From NCBI RefSeq assembly GCF_003841505.1, contig NZ_REGA01000002.1, positions 124,001 through 188,000 of the forward strand: a DNA stretch of 64,000 nucleotides. The letters are read 5' to 3'. A program made the translations under genes and the position numbers. Shown in pieces: positions 18,079 through 26,865 of this stretch; the stretch's first letter is position 1, and each line of letters opens with the position of its first letter. Source of the DNA: Natrarchaeobius chitinivorans. GTDB taxonomy: Archaea; Halobacteriota; Halobacteria; Halobacteriales; Natrialbaceae. The notes below the pieces were generated by a model that saw only the letters and a list, made by a program, of their open reading frames with translations, was not told the DNA's origin and ran no database searches.

Positions 18079-18783
18079 TCAGCTTTCGGTCGCTCGCCGA
18101 TACTCCTCCTTGCCGATCGTATACCGGTGGTGGTCGGCGACGTCGCCGTCGATCGCGAGCCAGTTGCGCAACAGCCCGTCGTACGAACCCCCGACCTCGT
18201 CGACGAACGATTCGATCGTTCGCTTCGATCGCTCGTTCCCCTCCGCGTGGTCGATCGCCACCACCTCGAGGTCGAGGTGGTCGAACGCGACCGCGGTCAA
18301 CGCGTCGGCGCACTCGCCCGCGTACCCTCGACCCCAGTAGGGCCGTCCCAGGATGAACCCGATTCTGGCCATCCGGCGGTCCCACTCCGGAATCAATCCG
18401 GTGTATCACGCGAGGTCGCCGTCTACCGTACGAACGGCGTACTGAGCGGTTTCGCCGTCGTCCCAGGATGCTTCCGCCTCCGCCAACTGATTGTGGGCGT
18501 CTTTGACCGACGAGTACGGGTCCTGCGGGACGTACTCGAAGACCGCCGAAACGTCGTCGCGGCTTCGCGCGAACAGTTCGTACAACTCGAGGGCGTCGAC
18601 GTACTCCGGCGACAGCCTCTCGAGCACGAGGGAGTCGGTTTCGATGGTCTCGGGGAACACGCTCTGTGGGTGTTCCTCGAGCAGGGTCTTGATAGTTCGC
18701 CAACGATATGGTGCCGGTCGGTACACCCCGTAAACCGTCTCGGCCTGCCCCGGCCGTAGAGGCGCGGTCTCGAGGGGCGACAC
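18079..18783 (-). pseudogene. RimJ/RimL-like GNAT N-acetyltransferase with in-frame stop
   Basis: One 235-codon frame with a single in-frame TGA (18406-18408). The N-terminal part (LVLERLSPEYVDALELYELF, YSSVKDAHNQLAEAEASW, QYAVRT) and the C-terminal part (ARIGFILGRPYWGRGYAGEC, the acetyl-CoA-binding loop, then LEVVAIDHAEGNERSKRTIE) are collinear and in the same frame. Together they make a complete GNAT of normal length. The sequence around the stop reads GDLA-stop-YTGLIPEWD, where Gly (GGA) would be expected. This is either a recent nonsense mutation or a sequence error. The two halves could also be made separately, but the N-terminal half lacks the cofactor site. Confidence 0.75.
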
Positions 18784-18800
18784 TCCGGTTTGCCGCCGAA

Positions 18801-19226
18801 TTACGGCTGGGTTCGGACGGTCAGCACGGGTGCGTCGGCGGTTCGCACGACCTTCTCGGTGACGCTCCCGAGGAGGTACCTGTCGATCCCGCTTCTCCCG
18901 TGCGTCCCCATCACGATCAGGTCGACGTCAGAGTCGGCGTATTCGACGATTTCCTCGTAGGGATCGCCCTCCTCGATCGCCGCGACGGCGTCGATGCCGT
19001 CGGCCTCCGCGCGCCCGACGAGTTCGTTGGCCGTGGCTTCGCCCTGTTCTCGCATGGCGGCGATCGCCGTCTCCATCGACCCGACGCCGGCGTACGTCGT
19101 ATCGACGACGTAGAGGACGTGAAGTCGAGCGTCGTGGAGACGCGCTTGCGTCAGTGCGTGTTCGAACGCAGCCGTCGAGCCGTCGCTTCCGTCGGTCGGA
19201 AACACGATTTCGCTGTACGTGCTCAT
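18801..19226 (-). CDS. Universal stress protein (UspA family)
   Basis: A 141-residue UspA-fold protein. The start STYSEIVFPTDGSDGSTAAFEHAL and the ATP-binding end IVMGTHGRSGIDRYLLGSVTEKVV (read here as GTHGRSG, then GSV) are typical of the ATP-binding branch. Such proteins are cytoplasmic dimers linked to stress and energy state. The ATG at 19226 is chosen because STYSEIV is the usual N-terminus. It stands alone between the GNAT relic and the HalOD1 gene. Confidence 0.9.
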   Translation of the reverse strand: MSTYSEIVFPTDGSDGSTAAFEHALTQARLHDARLHVLYVVDTTYAGVGSMETAIAAMREQGEATANELVGRAEADGIDAVAAIEEGDPYEEIVEYADSDVDLIVMGTHGRSGIDRYLLGSVTEKVVRTADAPVLTVRTQP

Positions 19227-19625
19227 AGCTCTCACTCGTCGCCGCTTCACTTAATGGGGAGAGACAGTTCCCAGTTGGAGGAACCACCGCTCGAGAGACG
19301 TGTGGGCAACAAAGGGAACCGTGGGTGTGTAGAATGCGTGGGAACCGTGGAATTATGCGGAGGTAATCGGGAACGCCGAGGGATAACGACCGGTTTCCCG
19401 CTCCGACGACGCGGCGAACGGGAGTCGACGAGGGGCCACTGGTCGTTCGACGGAACGACGGTTCGGCGGTCGAACGGCTGTGACTGTCGAATCCGGGCCA
19501 CCTATTTCAAATATCGACCGTCAACCCAGCTATTAGTTCACGAACGAAAACCGTTTCACGTTGCGGTTGGTTTTTATACTGCGATATTGTACGAACAGCT
19601 GACGATCGAACGCCAGAGGATCGAC
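19227..19625. other. Divergent intergenic region with HalOD1-gene promoter
   Basis: No gene is recognised. GGTTTTTATACTG (19567-19579) is a probable TATA box about 50 bp before the HalOD1 ATG. Confidence 0.4.
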
Positions 19626-19979
19626 ATGCAAACGGAACGTTCTCCCACCCACGACTCGAGTGAGCTACAGTATGACCAACCTAACGACCGCTACGTCTTC
19701 CACCACGACAGCGACGGTACCGCGACGATAACGACCACGATCGTCCACGCGCTCGCGGAGATCGTCGAAACCGACGTCTCGCAGGGCGAGTTCTCGCTCT
19801 ACGACAGCGTCGACCCCGACGCCCTCGACCGACTCTTCAGTCGGAAGGCTGACGGAACCGAACGAACCGGGGGTCACGTCGCGTTCACCGCCCTCGAACA
19901 CGAGGTCTTCGTCTACGCGAACGGAGACGTCATCATCTACCCGCCCTCGGAGACGAGCGACGTCGCCCGATCGAGGTAA
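19626..19979 (+). CDS. HalOD1 output-domain protein
   Basis: A 117-residue protein made up of the halobacterial output domain HalOD1. Typical segments are VHALAEIVETDV, LYDSVDPDALDRLF, HVAFTALEHEVFVYANGDVI (seen as VFVYANGDVIIYP). The domain is found alone or at the end of haloarchaeal two-component proteins and is thought to be a signalling output. No function is proved. It stands alone here. Confidence 0.85.
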   Translation: MQTERSPTHDSSELQYDQPNDRYVFHHDSDGTATITTTIVHALAEIVETDVSQGEFSLYDSVDPDALDRLFSRKADGTERTGGHVAFTALEHEVFVYANGDVIIYPPSETSDVARSR

Positions 19980-20126
19980 GATTCTACGGTTTTTTCTCGT
20001 CCTCGAGTCGATCAACGGCGGTCATCGTGTACGCAGGGGTTCCAGCCGATACACACGAGCACGACGAACGAAAACGACACACATTCGTGGCCCGTCTTTA
20101 GGGTGCTCCTCAACGTGGTGTCGAGT

Positions 20127-20441
20127 ATGACGGTCGTTGCACTATTGAGCGTTGCACCGGTGATCGAAGACAGCATGGCGGGCGAAATCGCGAAAGCGGT
20201 CGACGCACTCGAGGAGTACGACGTCGCCTACGAGACGAATCCGATGGGGACGGTGATCGAGACGGACGACGTTGACGAACTGTTCGCGGCCGCGCAAGCG
20301 GCTCACGAGGCGGTCGACGGCGACCGCGTGAGTACGGTCCTGAAGATCGACGACAAACGGACGGTGGAAACGTCTGCGGCGGAGAAAGTCGACGCCGTCG
20401 AGGCGGAACTCGGGCGGTCACCGACGAGCGATCGGGAGTAG
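20127..20441 (+). CDS. MTH1187/YkoF-type thiamine-binding protein
   Basis: A 104-residue protein with the YkoF/MTH1187 fold: VVALLSVAPVIED at the start, AKAVDALEEYDVAYETNPMGTVIE in the middle (read as YDVAYETNPMGT) and DRVSTVLKIDDKR later. Family members bind thiamine or related compounds and form tetramers. The stop TAG at 20439-20441 runs directly into the palindrome at 20441-20457, which could end transcription. Confidence 0.82.
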   Translation: MTVVALLSVAPVIEDSMAGEIAKAVDALEEYDVAYETNPMGTVIETDDVDELFAAAQAAHEAVDGDRVSTVLKIDDKRTVETSAAEKVDAVEAELGRSPTSDRE

Positions 20442-20457
20442 TACTGTCCGACAGTAC
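20441..20457. repeat. Short palindrome related to family B repeat ends
   Basis: GTACTGTCCGACAGTAC, a perfect palindrome around one central base. It matches the ends of the inverted-repeat element at 34150-34250 and may be a minimal relic of that family or a transcription terminator. Confidence 0.5.
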
Positions 20458-20650
20458 ACGCGAACCGCCTTGGGGTCAAGTGGTTCGAGACGCCTTCGGC
20501 CTCTCGTCATCAAGCGAGACCGGCAGTCTCGCGGACCTCACGGAGCTTCGCTCCGCTCAGTCACGGAAATCCTAGATTTCCGTACGGCTCCGAGGCACTC
20601 GGCCTGCTCCGCCTGTAGACGCGAGTTCTTCGAACAGAACACTCAACTGT
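20458..20650. ncRNA. Tract of consecutive hairpins, possible IS-derived structured RNA
   Basis: Several adjacent short hairpins are visible: GAGACGCCTTCGGCCTCTC, GCGAGACCGGCAGTCTCGC, GGAGCTTCGCTCC and CGGAAATCCTAGATTTCCG. Stacked GC hairpins like this occur at the right ends of IS200/IS605-type tnpB elements, where they are transcribed as guide-like RNAs, but no tnpB is adjacent. Transcription is not shown. The nature is uncertain. Confidence 0.3.
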
Positions 20651-20671
20651 GGCAGCCAAGTACCGCCGAGT

Positions 20672-20875
20672 ATGGAGCAGACCACGATCGAAGTGACCGA
20701 CATGGCGTGTGAGGGATGTGAGGATACCGTCACCGACGCCTTGGAGGCGCTCGAAGGCGTGTCGTCGGCGACGGCGAACCACGAGGCCAACGAGGTGCGG
20801 GTCGAACACGACGGAGGGCTGGTCGACGGGAAGACGATCGCCGGAACGATCGAAGACGCGGGATATTCGGCCTAG
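20672..20875 (+). CDS. Heavy-metal-associated (CopZ-like) metallochaperone
   Basis: A 67-residue ferredoxin-like HMA domain. The metal site is TDMACEGCEDTVTDAL, with the two Cys of MxCxxC that bind Cu(I). The C-terminus DAGYSA is the family's usual end. It probably carries copper to a transporter or binds excess copper in the cytoplasm. No P-type ATPase or regulator is adjacent. Confidence 0.9.
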   Translation: MEQTTIEVTDMACEGCEDTVTDALEALEGVSSATANHEANEVRVEHDGGLVDGKTIAGTIEDAGYSA

Positions 20876-20971
20876 CGGTTGCTGCGATAGCTCGGCCGGC
20901 GGACTCTTGGTCCGACGGCCGTCAGACACGGACTGACAAACTGTTTTACGCCGGAGCCTGAAGCGTGAGCC

Positions 20972-21904
20972 ATGGAGAGTCTCAACCGGATGGCGATCGA
21001 ACTGGTCGACGAGGCACTCGAGTACGCCGAGGAGTTGAACGTCGGCGGGTACGACCTCGCAAACGACGCGACGGTTCTCGACTTCGGTCTCGAATTCGAC
21101 GGCGGGATCGAAGCCGGAATGCTCTTAACGGAGATCCAGACTGCCGGGATGGCGACGCCGAGTTACGAACTCGACGAGATCGGAGACGTACCGATCCCGT
21201 TCGTCAGCCTCTCGACCGACCAGCCTGCACTCTCGTTGCTCTGTTCGCAGAAGGCAGGGTGGGAACTGACAACCGAGGACTTCGAGGGGTTGGGCAGCGG
21301 GCCCGCACGGGCGCTCGTCGCCCAGGAGACGGAGTTCAGGCGCGTCGGATACACCGATGCGTTCGATCTGACCGCACTCGCCGTCGAAACCGAGGAGGAA
21401 CCGACCGAAGCGGTCGCAGAACAGGTTGCGACGCTCGCGGAGGTCGAAACGAGCAGCGTCTTCTTGCTTCCGTACTCTGCGGCGAGTCTCGTCGGCAGCA
21501 TCACGAACGCGGCTCGAGTCGCCGAACTCGCGACGTTCCGGCTGGCAGAACTCGGGTACGACCCCCTCGACATCGTCTCGGCGACCGGTCACGGGCCAGT
21601 CCCACCGGTGCCGGGCGACGAACGGACGGCGATCGCACGGACGAACGATGCGATCGCCTACGGTGGAACCGCCCACCTCACCGTTCGGGAGGACGACGAC
21701 TGCTTCGACGCCGTCCCGTCGACGGCCGCCGACGAACACGGCCGGCCGTTCGGCGAGGTGTTCGACGATCTCGAGTGGCAGTTCGAGGAGGTCCCTGCGG
21801 ATCTGTTCGCGCCCGCGAAAGTGACCATCGACGTCCTCGGCGGTCCGACGTACGTTCACGGTGAAACGAACGAGGAACTGCTTCTCGAGTCGTTCGGGCT
21901 ATAG
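20972..21904 (+). CDS. mch: Methenyltetrahydromethanopterin cyclohydrolase
   Basis: A 310-residue protein matching Mch over its full length: SLNRMAIELVDEALEYAEEL at the start (seen as MESLNRMAIELV), GGIEAGMLLTEIQTAGMA, VGSITNAARVAELATFRL, and HGPVPPVPGDERTAIARTND. Mch interconverts methenyl- and formyl-tetrahydromethanopterin. In haloarchaea, which do not make methane, it serves one-carbon metabolism, probably with a folate-type carrier. It stands as a single gene. Confidence 0.92.
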   Translation: MESLNRMAIELVDEALEYAEELNVGGYDLANDATVLDFGLEFDGGIEAGMLLTEIQTAGMATPSYELDEIGDVPIPFVSLSTDQPALSLLCSQKAGWELTTEDFEGLGSGPARALVAQETEFRRVGYTDAFDLTALAVETEEEPTEAVAEQVATLAEVETSSVFLLPYSAASLVGSITNAARVAELATFRLAELGYDPLDIVSATGHGPVPPVPGDERTAIARTNDAIAYGGTAHLTVREDDDCFDAVPSTAADEHGRPFGEVFDDLEWQFEEVPADLFAPAKVTIDVLGGPTYVHGETNEELLLESFGL

Positions 21905-21972
21905 CGTCCGCCCATCCAACCTCGAAAGTGAGAAACCCTCGACCGAGAAGTGGTTGCCTTTCGCGGCTGATC

Positions 21973-22056
21973 CATACGGATTGCTGTACCTGTGTACCGG
22001 AGCGACCGCGGGACTGCGCCCGGTCGCTCCGGTAACCACTCACAGTAATTTACAGG
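21973..22056. repeat. TGATACGG palindromic element, copy 2 (right end degenerate)
   Basis: Starts CATACGGATTGCTGTACC; the hairpin arms GTACCGGAGCGACCG and CGGTCGCTCCGGTAA are well kept. The right end has lost the CCGTAT part and reads CAGTAATTTACAGG. Confidence 0.75.
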
Positions 22057-22093
22057 GGCGCGCTTGATGCTGCCCCCAGGTTCTCGACGTCTA

Positions 22094-22264
22094 TCACAAA
22101 CTCGTTTCGTCTACGGCCCTGAGTTCGGGATCGTCGCACGAACAGGCGTTGTGTGGACTGATCGGACGAACGGTTCCGTCGTCGTGAACCCAAACGGTAA
22201 AGAGTTCGCCGCAGTTGTCACACGCGCCGGCGGCTTTCTCCCTACTCTTGTCACGTGCTGTCAC
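22094..22264 (-). CDS. Small CxxC protein (probable zinc binding)
   Basis: A 56-residue protein with CDNCGELFTVWVHDDGTV and NACSCDDPE, that is, four Cys suited to bind a metal. The GTG start at 22264 gives TARDKSREKAAGACDNC. Codon use and composition are haloarchaeal, but no family is recognised. An upstream extension in the same frame has poor composition and is not used. Confidence 0.5.
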   Translation of the reverse strand: MTARDKSREKAAGACDNCGELFTVWVHDDGTVRPISPHNACSCDDPELRAVDETSL

Positions 22265-22542
22265 TGGACGTACTCCATCGAACGATGGTATCGACGGGCC
22301 CGAGACGGAAATAATAGGGGGTATATTGCTAGCGGACACTCCGACCACGGCCGGTTCCGAGACGGTGATCCGAATCGAACTCGAGCGGGATCCGTTCACC
22401 GGACCGGCTGGAAAGATGCCGACCTGAACGTAGCGGTGACGTTCGGTCGTGCAGGTGTCGGTTCCAGTCCGGTCGAATTCAGGGACCTTCCTGACCGCTG
22501 AGATACGTATGTGGTTTTGTCGTTTGGCCGGCTATCTACGGT

Positions 22543-22788
22543 ATGGCACCGCCAATTCCCCCCAGAAATCGTCGTCAACCGTCGACACGTGCTCGTCTCG
22601 AGCGGGTCGAAACCCGCCTCGATTCGGCGGAAGCCCGGATGGCGCGATTACAGAACACGCTTCGGGGTGTCGCCCGGGAAGCCGACGTTTCGATCGGTTG
22701 TCCCTGCAACCGCTGTGGCCGAAGCCACTTTCTCGTCAAAAACGGGGAGATGTACTGTCCGGAGTGTCGGTTTCGACAGTCACTGTGA
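22543..22788 (+). CDS. Small zinc-ribbon protein with N-terminal coiled coil
   Basis: An 81-residue protein. Residues 18-45 form a heptad-rich helix (RLERVETRLDSAEARMARLQ). The C-terminal 30 residues have CPCNRCGRSHFLVKNGEMYCPECRF, with Cys pairs suited to one zinc. It resembles other small haloarchaeal zinc proteins, with no known function. Confidence 0.65.
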   Translation: MAPPIPPRNRRQPSTRARLERVETRLDSAEARMARLQNTLRGVAREADVSIGCPCNRCGRSHFLVKNGEMYCPECRFRQSL

Positions 22789-22884
22789 GCACGGAACCGT
22801 TCGCCTTACTGCCGACTGCTCCGATGTACCGACCGGCCGCAGACGGGTCGCGGGTGCGCCGGTGCTTCCAGCCAGCGGACCGTA

Positions 22885-22970
22885 TCATACGGATTACTGT
22901 AACTGTGTACCGGAGCGACCGCGGGACAGCGCCCGGTCGCTCCGGTAATGATTTACAGTAAACCGTATCA
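22885..22970. repeat. TGATACGG palindromic element, copy 3
   Basis: Well-preserved copy: TCATACGGATTACTGTAAC on the left and TTTACAGTAAACCGTATCA on the right, with central arms CGGAGCGACCGC and GCCCGGTCGCTCCG. The last three bases (TCA, minus-strand TGA) are the stop codon of the gene at 22968-23516. The left end adjoins an extra CCGTATCATACGG palindrome (22880-22892). Confidence 0.85.
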
Positions 22971-23516
22971 GGGGACGTCGTCAGTTGCCTCGACGAGATC
23001 GGATTCGGTCTCCCATCGATACAATCGCCCCTCTTCCTCCATGAGGTCGAACACGCCGTCTTGCATCCAGCCGAACGGTCGCGACTCCTCTTCGTACTCG
23101 CGTTTCAGGACGTAGCTCTTCGAGAAGTACTCCTCAGTGCCCACGAGAAGTCCCTGCTCGACGAGAAAGTCGCTTGGCTCTTTCTCCGCGACGCCGACGA
23201 TGTGGGTAACGAGGTCGGCGACGAGACAGAACTTCTGAATCCCGTTGTCCCACTCACCACGAATGTCGACCATGCGAAATGCGTAGGAGTCCGACCGGCG
23301 GTTCAATCGATCGACGACCAGGTTCAGTCTGCAGATTGGTTCCTGATCGTAGTTTCCGAGGACGAAGTACGTCCGATCGTGTTCGAAGATGGACGTCAAC
23401 TCCCCGACCGCGTGTAGTATCTCCTCGTTGTCGGCGAGCGTGAGATCCGCTCTCTCGATGCGGTCGGCCACACTCGGAAGGGAGTCGTCCCCACTGGAGG
23501 GCTCCGTATCAGTCAT
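22968..23516 (-). CDS. Haloarchaeal conserved hypothetical protein (DUF7509-like)
   Basis: A 182-residue acidic protein without membrane segments. It looks like a member of a haloarchaeal-only family of unknown function, with features such as FEHDRTYFVLGNYD, RLNLVVDRLNRRSDSYAFRM, and LVADLVTHIVGVAEKE. The ATG at 23516 is chosen over an upstream one that adds a low-quality stretch. Its stop codon lies in a palindromic element, so the C-terminus may have been trimmed. Confidence 0.65.
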   Translation of the reverse strand: MTDTEPSSGDDSLPSVADRIERADLTLADNEEILHAVGELTSIFEHDRTYFVLGNYDQEPICRLNLVVDRLNRRSDSYAFRMVDIRGEWDNGIQKFCLVADLVTHIVGVAEKEPSDFLVEQGLLVGTEEYFSKSYVLKREYEEESRPFGWMQDGVFDLMEEEGRLYRWETESDLVEATDDVP

Positions 23517-23619
23517 ACCCCGACGTTCTCGCGTCCGGGAAATAGAAGTTTCCGAGTCGTTTCCATTTACGATAGTCGATGGCAACGGCTCGAGTTCCCC
23601 GGCGGTTGACTCAAGAGTG

Positions 23620-23635
23620 GTATACTCCAGAGTAA
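23620..23635. promoter_or_regulatory. Possible operator upstream of wHTH gene
   Basis: TATACTCCAGAGTAAA contains the inverted repeat TACTC-CA-GAGTA, about 35 bp before the ATG at 23668. It could be a binding site for the gene's own product. Confidence 0.3.
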
Positions 23636-23667
23636 ATTACTTGTGACTCCACTCCGTAGGTGACCAC

Positions 23668-24087
23668 ATGAGTACCAGTCTGGGGACCGACGACGGTGGG
23701 CAAACGCGCGAACTCGTCCACTTCATCACCCAGGAGACGCGGTTCGCACTGATCAGTAACCTGCTTCAACACCCCGAAGGGCTGCCCTCGATGTACGAAC
23801 TCGAGCAGTTGAATCCGAGCGTAAGCGAGGCGACGGTGTACAAACACGTTCAGAAACTGATCGACGCCGGCATCGTCGAGGAAGTGACGCTCCCGGACGA
23901 CGAACGGCGGCAGGGATACCCGTGGAAATTCTACCGACTGACCGACGACGGGCGGACGTTTCTCGACGATCACAACCTGCTCGCGGCGGAGGAAACGTTA
24001 CAGCGGATGTACGAGACGATTTCCGATAAACCGGAGAAGATGGTCAAATACGAGAACGCGCCTCGCCCGGATCTCGAGACGGCGTGA
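23668..24087 (+). CDS. Winged-helix transcriptional regulator
   Basis: A 139-residue protein with a PadR/ArsR-like winged helix: TQETRFALISNLLQHPEGLP, then SVSEATVYKHVQKLIDAGIV (recognition helix, about 55-74) and the wing GYPWKFYRLTDDG. The C-terminal helix may dimerise. Similar proteins are common in haloarchaea, often repressing neighbouring genes. A small inverted repeat sits just upstream. Confidence 0.85.
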   Translation: MSTSLGTDDGGQTRELVHFITQETRFALISNLLQHPEGLPSMYELEQLNPSVSEATVYKHVQKLIDAGIVEEVTLPDDERRQGYPWKFYRLTDDGRTFLDDHNLLAAEETLQRMYETISDKPEKMVKYENAPRPDLETA

Positions 24088-24215
24088 GAACCGTCACGGG
24101 TGGGCGTTCGCTTCGCTACCGCTGTAACAGGTCGGTCGTACTTGGGAATCGCGGGTTTCGATCGGTGACCGTTCGTTCCGCGGATTTCGATCGGTGACCG
24201 TGCGGAACGTCGGTA

Positions 24216-24755
24216 TCAGGAAAAGCGACTCGCGATGTCCGCCTCGGTAATGATCCCGACGGTGTCGCCGGCTTCGGTAATCATCACGGCCTTGTAGTGT
24301 TCGAGGAGGTTTCCGATTTCGTCCAGCGTCGCGTCTTTCGAGACGGTCGGGAAGCTTTCGCTCATGTGCTCCTCGATGGGTTCGTCCCGAGCCTCGGAAT
24401 CCAGTTGCACGAGGTCGCTCTGGCTGATCGAGCCGACCGGAATGCCGTCCTGAATAACCGCCAGTTGAGAGTAGGCTTCCGCCTCCATCTTTTGTGCAGC
24501 CTCGCTTACGGCCTCGCCGGGCGAGACGCTGACGACGGCTTCGTTCATCAGATCTTCGGCCCGGACGACGTCGCTTTCGGCCTTCTCGAGGGCGTTGACG
24601 ATTCGCCGAAGCGTAGAGAGACGTGGATCGACGTCCCCGCCTTCGATGCGGGCGATAAGTGGCTGCGAGACGTCAGCTTTCTCGGCGAGTTCGCTCTGCG
24701 TGAGCCCGAGTTCGGTGCGGCGCTGGCGAAGATCCGCTGGGGTCGGGAGCTCCAT
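24216..24755 (-). CDS. XRE-type HTH regulator with CBS domain pair
   Basis: A 179-residue protein. An N-terminal lambda-repressor-like HTH (LRQRRTELGLTQSELAEKAD, then SQPLIARIEGGDVDPRLSTL) is followed by two CBS domains (DLMNEAVVSVSPGEAV and HMSESFPTVSKDATLDEIGN). CBS pairs bind adenosine nucleotides or similar ligands, so this is likely an energy- or ligand-sensing regulator. It is a well-known archaeal architecture. The ATG at 24755 is chosen because the coding pattern begins there. Confidence 0.88.
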   Translation of the reverse strand: MELPTPADLRQRRTELGLTQSELAEKADVSQPLIARIEGGDVDPRLSTLRRIVNALEKAESDVVRAEDLMNEAVVSVSPGEAVSEAAQKMEAEAYSQLAVIQDGIPVGSISQSDLVQLDSEARDEPIEEHMSESFPTVSKDATLDEIGNLLEHYKAVMITEAGDTVGIITEADIASRFS

Positions 24756-24834
24756 ACACGTCAATAACCACGGGTTATAGAAAGTGTTTTGGGTGGACGC
24801 TCCGCTTCGGTGACCCGGATTCCGGACGGGAGGG

Positions 24835-25185
24835 TTACTCGTCGGGTACTTCGATGATCTCGAGAACGGACAGCGGCACGTCTCGTAACGCGCCACCGAC
24901 TTCGCTCTTTGCGATCCGAGAGGCGTGTTCCTCGCCGTCGGCGTTGAAGACCTCCATCTCGAGTCCGAGTCCGACGAGTGCGGTGTCGGCCGCGACGAAC
25001 GCGGAGTCAAACGGTTCGCCACACGCCGGACAGCCTGTCGCTCCGACCTCGACTTCGACGTAGTCCATGCCTTCGCTGTTGAGTCGTTTCCCCGCTTCGC
25101 TGACGGCGACGCCGATCGCGTCGTCGATCTCTTCGACGTCACGAACGAGCCACGCTGCTTCCATCGCGACGAGATAGTTTCCCAT
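24835..25185 (-). CDS. DUF555 (UPF0212) family protein
   Basis: A 116-residue protein of the archaeal DUF555 family. Typical blocks are [22 protein letters not shown] at the start (seen as [11 protein letters not shown]), [19 protein letters not shown] and [11 protein letters not shown]. The CPxC motif suggests a metal. Function is unknown in any organism. The ATG at 25185 gives the family's usual length. Confidence 0.88.
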   Translation of the reverse strand: MGNYLVAMEAAWLVRDVEEIDDAIGVAVSEAGKRLNSEGMDYVEVEVGATGCPACGEPFDSAFVAADTALVGLGLEMEVFNADGEEHASRIAKSEVGGALRDVPLSVLEIIEVPDE

Positions 25186-25539
25186 ACAACCTCGTCGGCC
25201 CGGGGGGTTTCCTGCTTTGCGGTTCGACTCCCGGATCGCCGACTCGTACTGCCGGACGGACAATGCACACACCGATCGCGAGACGATCCGAACCACGACT
25301 CGTGAACGCGCCGCAGTGCGCACGTGAATCGAATAATGGTCATAAGTTACGAGAATTGTCGGAGTCGATTCCCACCTGCATAGCCGGATCCAGGCTCGAG
25401 TACACCCTGAGTTGTGCTCCCTAAAAGCCAGGTTGAATCGCAAGACTGCGTCGACCCGATCGATAATCAACAACCATTATACTAACTGTGATTCAAGAAA
25501 GCTTATATACTCCCTCCGTCTGAGCACGGCTGAACGCTG
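25186..25539. other. Intergenic region upstream of small membrane protein
   Basis: No protein gene or tRNA is recognised over about 350 bp. The end contains a TATA box (25502-25509). Confidence 0.4.
25502..25509 (+). promoter_or_regulatory. TATA box of the small membrane protein gene
   Basis: CTTATATA, 30 bp before the ATG at 25540, the expected distance for a leaderless archaeal transcript. Confidence 0.55.
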
Positions 25540-25710
25540 ATGATAACCCGCGCGTACCACGCGACACTGTTCGCACTGTACCAACTGTGCATTGTGATCG
25601 GAATCGTCGCAATGCCGCTCGCAATCGCCGCCCGCCAGGCAGGGATCACCCTCCCGATCCACCGGCTGCTTGCGAACGTCGAGCAAGCCTACGAAACCTC
25701 CCAGCCCTGA
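25540..25710 (+). CDS. Small haloarchaeal membrane protein
   Basis: A 56-residue protein with one hydrophobic segment (about residues 8-30, FALYQLCIVIGIVAMPLAIA) followed by a cationic-to-neutral helix with HRLLANVEQAYE. It resembles short conserved haloarchaeal membrane proteins of unknown function. The TATA box at 25502-25509 and good codon use support it. Confidence 0.7.
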   Translation: MITRAYHATLFALYQLCIVIGIVAMPLAIAARQAGITLPIHRLLANVEQAYETSQP

Positions 25711-25881
25711 TGAGCGCCTAAGAGATTTTCCCGTGTCGAGTTCGTGTCCAGTCACTCGAGTACATTCCAGCTACTGGAATCGTCGATGCTCGTATGTGCG
25801 GTCGTGAACCCGTCGGTGAAGTGGTGACCGTCCGGAACAGATGCCGTGACCTTTAAGCGGCCGTCACTCACGTGTGGGGGT

Positions 25882-26865
25882 ATGAAAGCGACCGCGATGG
25901 CCCACCCGATCCAGGGGCTGGTCAAGTACCACGGGATGCGCGACGATATCGAGCGACTTCCCTACCACGACAGCATCAGCCTCTGTACGGCACCGAGTCA
26001 CACCCGGACCACCGTCGAATTCTCGATGGACTACGACGACGACACGTTCGTCGTAGACGGCGAAGAACTCGAGGGTCGTGCCGCCGAGCGGGTGGAAGCT
26101 GTCGTCGAGAAGGCTCGCTCGCTATCGGACGCCGCGCACACGGTGTATCCCGTCCGCCTCGAGAGCGAGAACAGTTTCCCGTCAAACGTCGGACTCGGCT
26201 CGTCGTCGTCGGGATTCGCGGCTGCGGCGATGGCGCTCGCGGAGGCGGCCGACCTGGACCTCTCGCTGCCCGAGATTTCGACGATCGCCCGCGTCGGCTC
26301 GGCGTCGGCCGCCAGGTCGGTGACGGGTGCGTTCTCGCAACTCGACGCCGGATTGAACGACGACGACTGTCAGTCACGACGCGTTCCGACGAACCTCCAC
26401 GAGGATCTGAAGATCGTCGTTGGCCTCGTTCCGTACCACAAGGAGACCGAAGACGCCCACGAGGAGGCCACAGACAGCCACATGTTCCAGGCCCGAAACG
26501 CCCACATCCACGACCAGATCGTCGAGATGCGCGACGCATTACGTAGCGACGACTTCGATCGCGCGTTCGGACTCGCCGAGCAGGACTCACTCTCGCTCGC
26601 GGCGACGACGATGACCGGTCCCTCGGGCTGGGTCTACTGGCAGCCCGCGACGCTCGCCATCTTCAACCGCGTGCGCGAACTCCGCGAGCAAGAGGACATC
26701 CCGGTCTACTTCTCGACGGACACGGGAGCGAGCGTCTACGTCAACACCACCGAGAAACACGCCGAACGCGTCGAAGAAGAGATCTCCGAGTGTGGGGTTT
26801 CGACGACCACCTGGAGCGTCGGCGGCCCTGCCCGATTGCTCGAGGAGGACGACCACCTGTTCTAG
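25882..26865 (+). CDS. mvaD: Phosphomevalonate decarboxylase (GHMP kinase family)
   Basis: A 327-residue GHMP-family protein of the mevalonate decarboxylase branch. Seen: AHPIQGLVKYHG at the start, the GHMP motif PSNVGLGSSSSGFAAAA (about 98-114), SASAARSVTGAFSQLDAG (about 138-155) and YFSTDTGASVYV near the C-terminus. In haloarchaea the corresponding enzyme acts on 5-phosphomevalonate to give isopentenyl phosphate for ether lipids. The assignment to phospho- rather than diphosphomevalonate follows knowledge of haloarchaea, not a residue seen here. It stands alone. Confidence 0.9.
   Translation: MKATAMAHPIQGLVKYHGMRDDIERLPYHDSISLCTAPSHTRTTVEFSMDYDDDTFVVDGEELEGRAAERVEAVVEKARSLSDAAHTVYPVRLESENSFPSNVGLGSSSSGFAAAAMALAEAADLDLSLPEISTIARVGSASAARSVTGAFSQLDAGLNDDDCQSRRVPTNLHEDLKIVVGLVPYHKETEDAHEEATDSHMFQARNAHIHDQIVEMRDALRSDDFDRAFGLAEQDSLSLAATTMTGPSGWVYWQPATLAIFNRVRELREQEDIPVYFSTDTGASVYVNTTEKHAERVEEEISECGVSTTTWSVGGPARLLEEDDHLF

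Noticed and set aside
18406-18408. The TGA in the GNAT gene as a selenocysteine or pyrrolysine-like recoding
   Set aside because: Haloarchaea are not known to use selenocysteine, pyrrolysine uses TAG, and the family needs no special residue here.
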